A DNA stretch of 54,645 nucleotides, from the NCBI GenBank assembly GCA_041664945.1, contig JBAYJY010000009.1, forward strand, positions 1-54,645, written 5' to 3'. This document shows, in pieces, positions 17,801-19,813 of the stretch; the stretch's first letter is position 1; each line of letters opens with the position of its first letter. A program made the translations under genes and the position numbers. The stretch is from JBAYJY01 sp041664945 (GTDB lineage Bacteria; UBP15; UBA6099). The notes beneath the pieces are model-generated. The model worked only from the letters and a program-made list of their open reading frames with translations. It made no database searches and was not told the origin of the DNA.

Positions 17801-18357
17801 GTTCGAGTGTATTGTGAGTCTGTGTTGCTAAAAATCGTTTCATCGGCGCCGATTTGGGGCCACGAGGCGGTCTGCCACCAATCCAGCCCGGTCCCCATGA
17901 CATAGGTTGAAAAATTGGCGTTCGAGTTGTTTAGATGCCCCTCGAAAGTGAAATCTATTTGATAAATCTTCGCAACAGGCGACGTCACAAGATTGATTGT
18001 CATAGCAATCCAGAGAAATACCTCGTCTCCGTTCCCCGGATCAACAGTTGTCCATCGGGTATTGTTGGAAGCGCTCATATTTGTTCTTTCCGCTGCGCTC
18101 GGCGTATCCACAGCGTTTCTGGTGTTTGTATCCCCGGCGAACGGGAATGTGTCAACGTCATACGCCAGTACCGAGCTTCCCGCCGTCGACGGGTAGTATG
18201 CCGCCGTTGTCGCAAACGCTGACGGCGAAAAAACGAGAGCCGTCAGGATTAGCGTCGCGATAAACGCCACAACGTTTCGGTTTCTCGCGCTTCGACACTT
18301 GGCTTTTTCTATTGAAATTATTCCCGGCGATGCTTCTACCCGGCCTGAATTTTTCAT
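1..18357 (-). CDS. Giant secreted multidomain Ig-like repeat protein (C-terminus beyond window)
   Basis: An open frame of 6,119 codons with its stop outside the window; continuity was checked by translating many segments, not every codon. Start ATG at 18357 follows AAGAGGA; an in-frame ATG at 18390 behind AGGTGG would add 11 residues. The N-terminus has a long basic region, a hydrophobic stretch and a likely signal peptidase site after SPSAFA (about residue 49), so the protein is exported. N to C: an unrecognised beta-rich domain, one four-cysteine repeat, an Ig-like domain, three more repeats, two Cys-containing Ig-like domains, FN3-like domains, DUF2341, a Gly-rich block, TIG domains, a second DUF2341 block, a lamin-tail domain, three VYDKAGN modules, and 22 further repeats. 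Such architectures are typical of adhesins or cell-surface filaments. The anchor or sorting signal must lie past position 1. Function is inferred only from architecture; no catalytic domain was recognised. Confidence 0.93.
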   Translation of the reverse strand, partial: MKNSGRVEASPGIISIEKAKCRSARNRNVVAFIATLILTALVFSPSAFATTAAYYPSTAGSSVLAYDVDTFPFAGDTNTRNAVDTPSAAERTNMSASNNTRWTTVDPGNGDEVFLWIAMTINLVTSPVAKIYQIDFTFEGHLNNSNANFSTYVMGTGLDWWQTASWPQIGADETIFSNTDSQYTRTISLPTDTISDYIDAGSGLITWGIYEDVSNESMDVDYLNMLVYYDITAPTTTINSPAAGSWQGPNFTVDVTNADTESGLNVCYYRVFSSAVQTLAWTAYGCATNPTITVGAGMNCRNQGVNLCQVELYSTDMVANAGLTVTRQFSIDYTAPAFVVTDGANGAWNVSDTITVTVSDAGGSLVGATTNWGYSADATCDAADDANLTNSGLTTTVNTTHTDYICFTNTDGAGNKGYSAAIGPLKVDVAGPTATITAPADGAWETAAFTVSVTNADVGSGLNLCYYRVLSNTVQTKIWASYGCATNPSITVGAGLNCRDQGTNMCQVEFYNTDIAGNTGTISSRQFSIDWTIPTTTLVGPAAGSWQTADFVVDVTNADTGGSGLNQCFYRILSNAVETLGWTSYACGTDQTLTVGAAANCLDQGANMCEVQFYNTDTAGNTGTTQTRLYSIDWTLPTVTINNPAASSCQNGNFSFDVTNADTGSGLNVCYYRALSNAVQTLGWTSYACGTDPSITVWGGQNCRDQGADMCQIEAYDTDTAGNTGTTQSRLFSIDWTAPTQSGWSPANGDDVNSAPTVSLTLNEQGDCRWSLDGDESYDNMADDGDCTGDGTVNASCAVSGLPEGSVTVWIACQDSCANKNSAANNAALTYSVDTQPPAQLTWNPAKSDVVCDTNQSIVATTDENAYCRWSLSDIDYNSMSNDCSGSGTASQTCSASGLSHGADFVYISCKDSQNNKDTAATNEDIDYTVDIIAPSGYANSSPANGATDVSLTPTLTSAVATDVSTISYYFQIDDNAGFTNAGGRLQQSGWLSADNDWVPAALDSNRLYYWRVKAKDVCDFEGTYSSTFSFTTLQNTPNITFVSFSQATDGSGKLTVTYNLSDPQSDAARFLIDYSFDNITWYQAYIDSASAGTVSNTGVSGGTSTGQLTAIPTPQANATFIWDTKNAGNQGGAYASEDDSVYIRVTTYDAAQGETQTSTAFEVDDKAPANYSCSTPTNGTNGVSITPTLTAAAGTDQNTIQYLIEIAKDEAFSIAAQQSGWQAGLTWNPAALDQGIMYYWRVKAIDSFGNEGAFDTPTFSFTTSANEPDVNIDSVSQTSTAGEGYVRTQYDLTDPNAGDTCGIYIEYSYDNTNWYKAWILDASVGTVNNGAARQVSALSCGAGVSNAWFRWATQNAGNGNGAFAGEDSSVYLRITPNDGTYTGQIRNSAFSSVDNQAPTAYNLQYPANGESGVDTGVTLMAATATDISTVYYMFRIDKAAADWAPPDFQESAWQGGNSWTVGTSLAVVTNYEYAVKAKDQYGNSGSYVTSWQFTTEAAPTAAAWPFDLDTDYTYDTNKISVTSDMALLRANVDPAWFDTRWTYRKKITVDNTASSNALYDYQILVTLNAGNFDFSKARADGGDLRFYGNTGQGTPLKYWLQNYNSVGQTARIWVKVTEIPAGAEYSVYMYYGYASATTTDSITDTLDAAQWTDGNPTWTKIDTKTNVTEDTEVVLGEELILNGETQNLGGTVRKSRIELLNNSTINVIAGQILRLYANEIRIEAGSQINGYKKGYDGGAGSVLCIDTGVSTTAPWYGGQQIGNNGLYDTTGCPAATCYGGGGVSYADGTDGRDGRGGGGGGYGGAGGRGENGWQGYDPDDPGCTGNYYLNTTTCANTYGTTFGSQTDTSLYMGSGGGAGSASCYWNSNPNPMVFSTLAIGGSGGVGGGAVLLDAGTITIENDATVDEIRMDGGLAESGGSDPTHDAGGGAGGGGSGGTIVVRGQNVNITGNLTARGGMGGGFTNYGASGGGGGGGRTKIFAENLISGGTQTVTGGAVGGNNPYTPNAVAGAAGSTYTNNPVYSYDSGIVDTGNFTSDVITPFFLGKTFTSSHTLPGVASLSYEIRRASDNAVLCTINTFPTDILSCTLEDTPVYIYALLDTTDFPGSPVIADITLDYYTRQIVGTPPSVSVGAEQTHSYYSDNPTIRPITSRGIVFAELVSFTETVILPDTTGQVRYQISNDGTSWYWWNGANWAIATTFGQTNTAADINSHCGTFDNEIGGGTLYFNAYLNSDGSQKILLDAVDVEYVSPPTPDITLLSPNNGVTDTQVVITGTDFGTSQGASTVTFNGIAAGSAISWSNTSITINAPLNVSTGYVIVTVRNVQSPQEADSVFTVNPPAISSLTPGTAYWSDTIVIGGSNFGSAQGGSYVTFFSGKIASCSAWTNTSITCAVPSGAQTGNITVTTGGGVSAGSMFTLSSDNSTWPFDTAGDYTPTADANVSGGLAYVKSSNSPSWAQQNYSYRRAITIDNTGGALLNNFQVRIQLNNTNFSFGSVQADGKDIRFIDSDGTTAINNFWIESYSATTLTGTIWVKVPVIPAGTTKTIYMYYGYPGETTVLTSKSNTLIFPTTWTDGNPTYTKVGSSTNINPTALTAGDARLAYQTNTQPRTCDDTWGSSCGADSDAANTCTTCGAACSNHGGTVTYEKVVQVTVNATKAGIGDTINATCTFKSANGSEWYMYYYNGTGWALVPGMSGAYADNAYHTQSGNITVSGNMGTQYVRCIIDRDGEADSCASGGTYYDNDDANFYVHYKTSGELTSDEITGFMGGSQLSAAYTDPDGAGLAQQLSYKILRASDNTTLCTCATVPCDISVCASSNENVKVWGSLTTTSVTATPNIADWTATYYSRLSATPEPTSSISLSEESRQYYATDPTVQPAPTKGKDFVEVLSFSDILGPDNAGTVKYQISNNGTNWYYWNGANWAAAGGGYATSNTATEINSNVQTFDDAVGPGTFFFRAYLHSNGAQAVELDGVTINVAQITITEVHNDGTQASEGDDFIQIYNPFSADYSLTGHIIGDDKTTPGGGENEYAIPAGEVIPARGYYLIAKSSAAFISRFACDAASVHEWGATLDLNSAGDEIYIKKASDPTNSLDLVLWGAYQGADLPEGSFNGASAAPISGNGNSIKRITDGYEDGERDGGDAGTSPENDENLGATFIVVSPPTPFCTPPTTGTITISDNSGYTNDSTPPITLTCEDPAGTNCDSSDFMRIACTEAGLASAAWTTFETKCNETGYTCAFNVTSGTGCSSGEGTKTVWVEYKNHRGNIQTTHTSDSTVYDITAPTISAVKTYSDREQYICGTADSCVSLSATAGGTTYFNNLGGEGSGQKMTVEVEWSDNNGAGALDQFVGPYAFAESPTYNGTNVGPDTSSVDGWKQIYTISSGESDEAGIIYRVYDKAGNSSSVTLNFAHDNADPTITYNSPSAGGVTNWYKTDPGTVVNIDFGWGGSGCPLSYAQYKIGAGSWTDIFNAFQYSNYTSNWNIAWATISEGMNQISVQVMDGCGNMLSHSYVETTTGFIFRKDTTPPTVTGLTITSNTENYFDGTTDGVDCSSLNVYPAVTCTIWFNSLAGEGGGQIMTGTLTWTDAASYDRLQGPSMFGQTPDPDTTSTPWSLVYNIPNGSTDQTGEDFSVYDLAGNGKSVKIDYKVDNTDPTTTINSPAASSWHWADFVVDVTNADVGSGLVNCYYRVLSNAVQTVAWTSYTCGNDPTLTIGAAANCRDQGADICQVEFYTTDRAGNVGTTVTRQFGIDWEDPTIAFVSPAASSWQGPDFVVDVTEADTGSGLSACEWRVVSNSIQTLAWTTYVCGNDPTATVGAAKYCNNEGVDKCEVFFRATDAAGRTCADYSRKFSIDWTLPTTTIVSPAASAWKNADFVVDVTNADSGSGLNVCSYRVLSNAVETLAWTSYVCGNDPTLTVGAAANCRDEGSDKCQVEFYNTDVAGNTGTTVTRTFSIDWTPPTDTIVSPAASAWKGADFVVDVTNADPGTGSGLNTCNYRVLSNAVQTLGWTSYTCGNDPTLTVGAAANCRNQGLDKCRIELYNTDVAGNTGVTVQRDFSIDWDAPTLTSITIGSNNETYFYGNAVDGLDCTLAVYPTVTCVAWFNSVAGEGGGQNVTASVVWSDTGAQDQLVGAAAFADTPAPDTIAPWTVTYSVDNGSADQNGVDFTVYDKAGNSAAIKIDFLVDNTDPTTTIVGPAASSWHGADFVVDVTNADVGSGLNVCYYRVFSNAVQTLAWTTYACGTDPTVTVGAATNCRDEGANMCQVDFYNTDVVGNTGATVSRQYSIDWALPTTAITAPAAATWEGVNFAVSVTNADSGSGLDVCYYRVLSNAVQTLGWTAYGCATNPTITVGAGLDCSDEGANKCQVEVYNTDIAGNTSATDSRQFSIDWTLPTATITAPAAGTWENADFTVSVTNADSGSGLNVCYYRVFSNAAATLAWTAYGCATNPSITVGAAANCRDEGANLCQVEFYDTDIAGNTGNTTTRQFSIDWALPTATITAPAAGTWEGSDFTVSVTNADTGSGLNVCYYRVFSNAVQTLAWTSYGCATNPSITVGAAANCRDEGANLCQVEFYNTDNAGNTGNTTTRQFSIDWALPTATITAPAAGTWEGANFTVSVTNADTGSGLNVCYYRVLSNAVQTLAWTAYGCATNPTINVGAGLDCIDEGANKCQVEFYDTDIAGNTGATVSRQFSIDWTLPTTAITAPAAGTWENADFTVSVTNADTGSGLNVCYYRVFSNAVQTLAWTSYGCATNPTITVGAGFDCVDEGANKCQVEFYNTDIAGNTGATVSRQFSIDWTLPTSTITAPAAGTWENANFTVSVTNADTGGSGLNVCYYRVLSNAVQTLAWTAYGCATNPTINVGAGLDCVDEGANMCQVEFYDTDIAGNTGATVSRQFSIDWTLPTSTITAPAAGTWESANFTVSVTNADTGGSGLNVCYYRVLSNAVQTLAWTAYGCATNPTINVGAGLDCVDEGANLCQVEFYNTDIAGNTGATASRQFSIDWSLPTATITAPAAGTWENADFAVSVTNADVGSGLNVCYYRVFSNAVQTLAWTAYGCATNPTLTVGAAANCRDEGANMCQVELYNTDIAGNTGATVSRQFSIDRTAPTATITAPAAGTWENANFTVSVTNADTGGSGLNVCYYRVYSNAVQTLAWTSYGCATNPTINVGAGLDCVDEGANMCQVEFYDTDIAGNTGATVSRQFSIDWSLPTATITAPAAGTWEGSNFSVSVTNADAGSGLNVCYYRVFSNAVQTLAWTSYGCATNPTINVGVGLDCVDEGANMCQIEFYNTDIAGNTGTTVSRQFSIDWQAPTVTITAPAAGTWEGADFAVSVTNADAGSGLNVCYYRVFSNAVQTLAWTSYGCATNPTITVGAAADCLDEGANMCQVEFYNTDIAGNTSATVSRLFSIDWQAPTTTINNPPAGTWETANFAVNVTNFDAGSGFGTCRYRVLSNGAQTLAWTGYGCATNPTITVGLLNDCRDEGANMCQVEFYAVDLVGNTGATATRQYSIDRTAPTATITAPAAGTWEKANFTVSVTNADTGGSGLDLCYYRVLSNTIQTLGWTSYGCATNPTINVGAGLDCRDEGANMCQVEFYNTDAATNTGATVTRQFSIDWTAPTAAITAPAAGTWENADFAVSVTNADTGGSGLNVCYYRVLSNAVQTLAWTSYGCATNPTLTVGAGMDCRDQGANACQVELYNTDVATNTGATVSRQFSIDWTAPSVTINTPAAGTWESSAFTVNVTNSDADSGLNLCYYRVLSNAVQTLAWTSYGCATNPSISVGAVANCRDQGANMCQVEFYNTDVATNTSATASRQFSIDWQGPTATITAPAAGTWENAAFTVSVTNADVGSGLNVCYYRVLSNAVQTKVWTAYGCATNPSITVGAGANCRDEGANICQVEFYDNDLAGNTGGTTSRQFSIDWTLPTTAITAPAAGTWEKADFAVSVTNFDALSGLDVCYYRVLSNAVETLAWTAYGCATNPTITVGAAADCRDDGANMCRVEFYAADVATNIGATVSRLFSIDMTAPTTTITAPAAGTWESAAFTVSVTNADTGGSGLNVCYYRVFSNAVQTLAWTAYGCATNPSITVGAAANCSDEGANLCQVEFYNTDVVGNTGA
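5811..6182 (-). other. VYDKAGN module, copy 1 (~124 aa) inside the giant protein
   Basis: This segment interrupts the four-Cys repeats. It begins near LTSITIGSNNETYFYG, contains the signature VAGEGGGQNVTASVVW, then FTVYDKAGNSAAIKIDF and leads into VDNTDP, the opening of the next repeat. It has homologues at about 7419-7790 and 8110-8520. I do not recognise a named family; it looks like a beta-sandwich spacer. Confidence 0.7.
6183..7418 (-). repeat. Second cluster: four diverged copies of the four-Cys Ig-like repeat
   Basis: Unit boundaries fall near 6183, 6495, 6801, 7107 and about 7419. These copies keep the GLN-CxYR, WTxYxCGxDP and CQVEFY signatures but differ more from one another than the main-array copies do, e.g. 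Gly-Asp replacing Ala-Thr-Asn after the second Cys. They are flanked on both sides by VYDKAGN modules. Confidence 0.85.
7419..7790 (-). other. VYDKAGN module, copy 2, inside the giant protein
   Basis: Homologous to the module at 5811-6182. It carries YFDGTTDGVDCSS near its start, LAGEGGGQIMTGTLTW in the middle and FSVYDLAGNGKSVKIDY before the VDNTDP linker. The two copies flank the four-repeat cluster, so module plus repeats probably duplicated as a cassette. Confidence 0.65.
8110..8520 (-). other. VYDKAGN module, copy 3 (most diverged)
   Basis: The segment has YSDREQYICGTADS, then LGGEGSGQKMTVEVEW, and ends with YRVYDKAGNSSSVTLNF before HDNADPT. It is longer than copies 1 and 2 because of a GTNVGPDTSSVDGW insertion. 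It is followed (7.8-8.1 kb) by a further Ig-like domain with GGSGCPLSYAQYKIG. Confidence 0.6.
8860..9430 (-). other. Lamin-tail domain (LTD) within the giant protein
   Basis: Translation gives ITITEVHNDGTQASEGDDF, IQIYNPFSADYSLTGHIIGD, a Gly-rich turn, ARGYYLIAKSSAAF, LDLNSAGDEIYIKK, SLDLVLWGAYQG and SIKRITDGYEDGERDGG. The sequence of ITEV, D-x-IxIYNP, GYYLIA and a SIxR-x-xDGYEDG end is the signature of bacterial lamin-tail (intermediate-filament tail-like) domains, which occur in secreted or surface proteins. Recognised by motif only. Confidence 0.75.
9430..11060 (-). other. Block B of the giant protein: DUF2341, Ig-like and YYWNGANW modules
   Basis: N to C: a DUF2341-type domain (11060-10580) with NYSYRRAITIDNTGG, QADGKDIRFIDSDG, WVKVPVIPAGTTKTIYMYYG; a two-Cys Ig-like domain (about 10440-10170); an ILRASDNTTLC segment; and an ISNNGTNWYYWNGANW segment near 9640. 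The same order occurs in block A, so the whole block is a diverged internal duplicate. Confidence 0.7.
11110..11610 (-). other. Two tandem IPT/TIG domains in the giant protein
   Basis: The first reads ITLLSPNNGVTDTQ, VVITGTDFGTSQGASTVTF, SWSNTSITINAP and VTVRNVQS; the second reads ISSLTPGTAYWSDTI, IGGSNFGSAQGGSYVTF and AWTNTSITCAVPSG. The pattern P-x-x-G, I-x-G-x-x-F-G, W-S/T-N-T-S-I-T-x-x-x-P is diagnostic for TIG (immunoglobulin-like) domains found in adhesins and cell-surface receptors. Confidence 0.85.
11620..13860 (-). other. Block A of the giant protein: DUF2341, Gly-rich region and YWWNGANW modules
   Basis: The block opens with a DUF2341-type domain (about 13860-13390; WTYRKKITVDNTASS, ARADGGDLRFYG, WVKVTEIPAGAEYSVYMYYG). 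A beta-helix-like stretch (EIRIEAGSQINGYKKG) follows, then the glycine-rich region, a YEIRRASDNAVLC segment near 12170, and an ISNDGTSWYWWNGANW segment at 11761-11820. It matches block B in order, but B lacks the Gly-rich region. Confidence 0.7.
12350..13070 (-). other. Polyglycine-rich region of the giant protein
   Basis: About 240 residues are dominated by Gly runs, for example GASGGGGGGGRTK near 12425, GGAGGGGSGGTIVVRG near 12560 and DGRGGGGGGYGGAGGRG near 12965. Interspersed short strands such as NITGNLTARGG suggest glycine turns on a beta-helix. GCC/GCG-rich DNA here makes long spurious open frames on the other strand. Confidence 0.8.
13880..15540 (-). other. FN3-like domains alternating with a DDSVYIRVT module
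   Basis: Three FN3-like units carry the pattern QSGW, WNPAALD, YYWRVKAKD or YEYAVKAKDQYGN, FSFTT (about 15540-15270, 14860-14580, 14170-13880). Between them lie two homologous modules containing IDYSFDNITWYQA or IEYSYDNTNWYKA, NAGN(Q/G)GAxAxEDDSVYIRVT and NxAF-VDDKAP. The alternating pairs suggest duplication of a two-domain cassette. Confidence 0.65.
16155..17075 (-). repeat. N-proximal cluster: three diverged four-Cys Ig-like repeats
   Basis: Unit boundaries fall near 16155, 16461, 16770 and 17075. The copies keep CYYR/CFYR, GCAT or ACGTDQ, CRDQG and CQVEF/CEVQF signatures. They lie close to the N-terminus and differ strongly from the main array. Confidence 0.85.
17364..17672 (-). repeat. 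First four-Cys Ig-like repeat of the giant protein
   Basis: A single repeat (INSPAAGSWQGPNFTVDV, LNVCYYRVFSSAVQTLAW, AYGCATNPTITVGAGMNC, VNLCQVELYSTDMVANAG), separated from the three-copy cluster by a distinct Ig-like domain (17075-17363; VSDTITVTVSDAGGS, NTTHTDYICFTNTDG). Confidence 0.85.
17673..18210 (-). other. N-terminal domain of the giant protein (unassigned)
   Basis: Directly after the signal peptide: AAYYPSTAGSSVLAYDVDTF, NTRWTTVDPGNGDEVFLWIAM, YQIDFTFEGHLNNSN, WGIYEDVSNESMDVDYLNML. Alternating hydrophobic residues and aromatic pairs suggest a jelly-roll fold, perhaps ligand-binding, but no family motif was recognised. Confidence 0.5.
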
Positions 18358-18973
18358 TTTATGTCCTCTTAATAATTTTTGGATGTTCATTTTCAGCCAC
18401 CTGTTTATAATTAAGTCGAATATCTTATGTTGAATTCAATTTATTCTTTGTTACTCTCGGCTGTCCATTTTGGCGTTTTTTTCATTTGACGCGTTGGCTT
18501 CAAGTTTTACTCATGTTACAATTTGCATTTACTGAGAATATATATATCAAAATAGGCGCCAGTCTGAAATTTCTGAATACGTCTCCTGAAATAACTCTCA
18601 AAACACGATTTTTTGTTTCAACAAAAATTCAGCGCATTCTGTTGCACTTATTTATTTCCCGAATAGTGCAATTTTTTGCTCATTCCCGCTCCGCCATTTT
18701 TAGAGTCTAAGTACAAACACAGTCCATATTGTCATTTCCGGGTTGAGTAAACGAAAGATTTCAGATTTAGTTTAATTGTAGAGATTATAAAATAGAATTC
18801 AACGATAGAATCTGGATTCGGATTAATGGCGCTGTCGTTTTGAATTGGACGTAATTTTCGGGAATGTGGCAAAAACCACCAATTTTATTTACCATTTAGA
18901 AAAGTTGTTCCGGACTTATTTCCGGAGAATTCTTTTAGCGAAAGCAATGCTCGTCAATTTTCGGGGCAGACAA
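18358..18973. other. AT-rich divergent intergenic region
   Basis: About 0.6 kb between the giant gene (minus) and the GNAT gene (plus). It is far more AT-rich than the flanking genes and must hold both promoters, but I could not pick a convincing -35/-10 pair for either. A 74-codon frame at 18486-18710 has no ribosome-binding site and no recognisable features, so it is not annotated. Confidence 0.6.
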
Positions 18974-19612
18974 ATGGCTGAAATTGTTGAATATTCACAA
19001 AGCGATCGCGAAGCGGTTAGAGAAATTTGCTTTCGGACCGGATTTTTAGGCAAATCGCTTGCCGGAATAATCGATTACAAAGATCTTTTCGTCGACCTCG
19101 CCACACATTATTTTCTTGACGCAAGAAAATCCTGTATCTTCGTAGCGAAAGATTCCGGCAGGGTTATAGGCTACGGCGTCATCATTGATGATGTGAAGGA
19201 ATATAAAATTTCCTCGACGAAGTATTATATTTACAGGGTCTTTCTCGACGTTGTCCGCTTCCGGTTGTTCAGAAAAAAAGAATTCCTATATTACACGCGT
19301 TTGCTTTTGTATTACTTGAAAGGCGATTTCACGCTTCCTGAATTCTACGAGTACCCGGCGCTGCTGCACATAAATATTTCGGACGGTTATCAGGGCCTTG
19401 GAATCGGAAGCCGGCTTTTTGAATCGATGTTCGCGGGTTTGAAAAGCAAAAGCTGCTCCGGAGTTCAACTGCAGACGCATTCCGCGAATGAGAAGTCAGT
19501 CGGATTTTTCAAAAAGCACGGTTTCGCGGAGCTCGCGTCGAAGGAAACAAAATTCTATCAAACGTACGGCGCCGGCGTAGTTAAAACCATCGCCATGGGG
19601 AAAAAATTCTGA
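18974..19612 (+). CDS. GNAT-family N-acetyltransferase
   Basis: A 212-residue protein predicted to transfer an acetyl group from acetyl-CoA to an unknown amine. The acetyl-CoA pyrophosphate loop is visible as SDGYQGLGIGSRLFESMF (Q-x-x-G-x-G), followed by the late GNAT elements LQTHSANEKSVGFFKKHGF. The N-terminus (VEYSQSDREAVREICFRTGF) matches GNAT domains that open with a loading loop. The frame stays open to 18845, but the AT-rich 43 upstream codons look non-coding, so I place the start at ATG 18974; no strong Shine-Dalgarno site decides this. It lies between the giant gene and the C39-like pair, on the opposite strand to both. The substrate is unknown. Confidence 0.8.
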   Translation: MAEIVEYSQSDREAVREICFRTGFLGKSLAGIIDYKDLFVDLATHYFLDARKSCIFVAKDSGRVIGYGVIIDDVKEYKISSTKYYIYRVFLDVVRFRLFRKKEFLYYTRLLLYYLKGDFTLPEFYEYPALLHINISDGYQGLGIGSRLFESMFAGLKSKSCSGVQLQTHSANEKSVGFFKKHGFAELASKETKFYQTYGAGVVKTIAMGKKF

Positions 19613-19813
19613 CGCTTCGCTTCTTTCGGCATATCGTTCGCTTTTTGCATAATTATATTCTTTACTAATGGTATCGTTGTACGCCTTAGTAATGGATTTT
19701 ATTCCATCCTTTATATTGCTCTACTAACTCTTTTGCCAGTCAGGCTGCCGTTTCCGCTCACAGCGCTCACGAATCGAGCTACAGTTGAAATGAATCCGCC
19801 AGTAAACCGTCTA

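Noticed and set aside
18486..18710. 74-codon plus-strand frame in the AT-rich gap
   Set aside because: No ribosome-binding site and AT-driven composition; no recognisable features.
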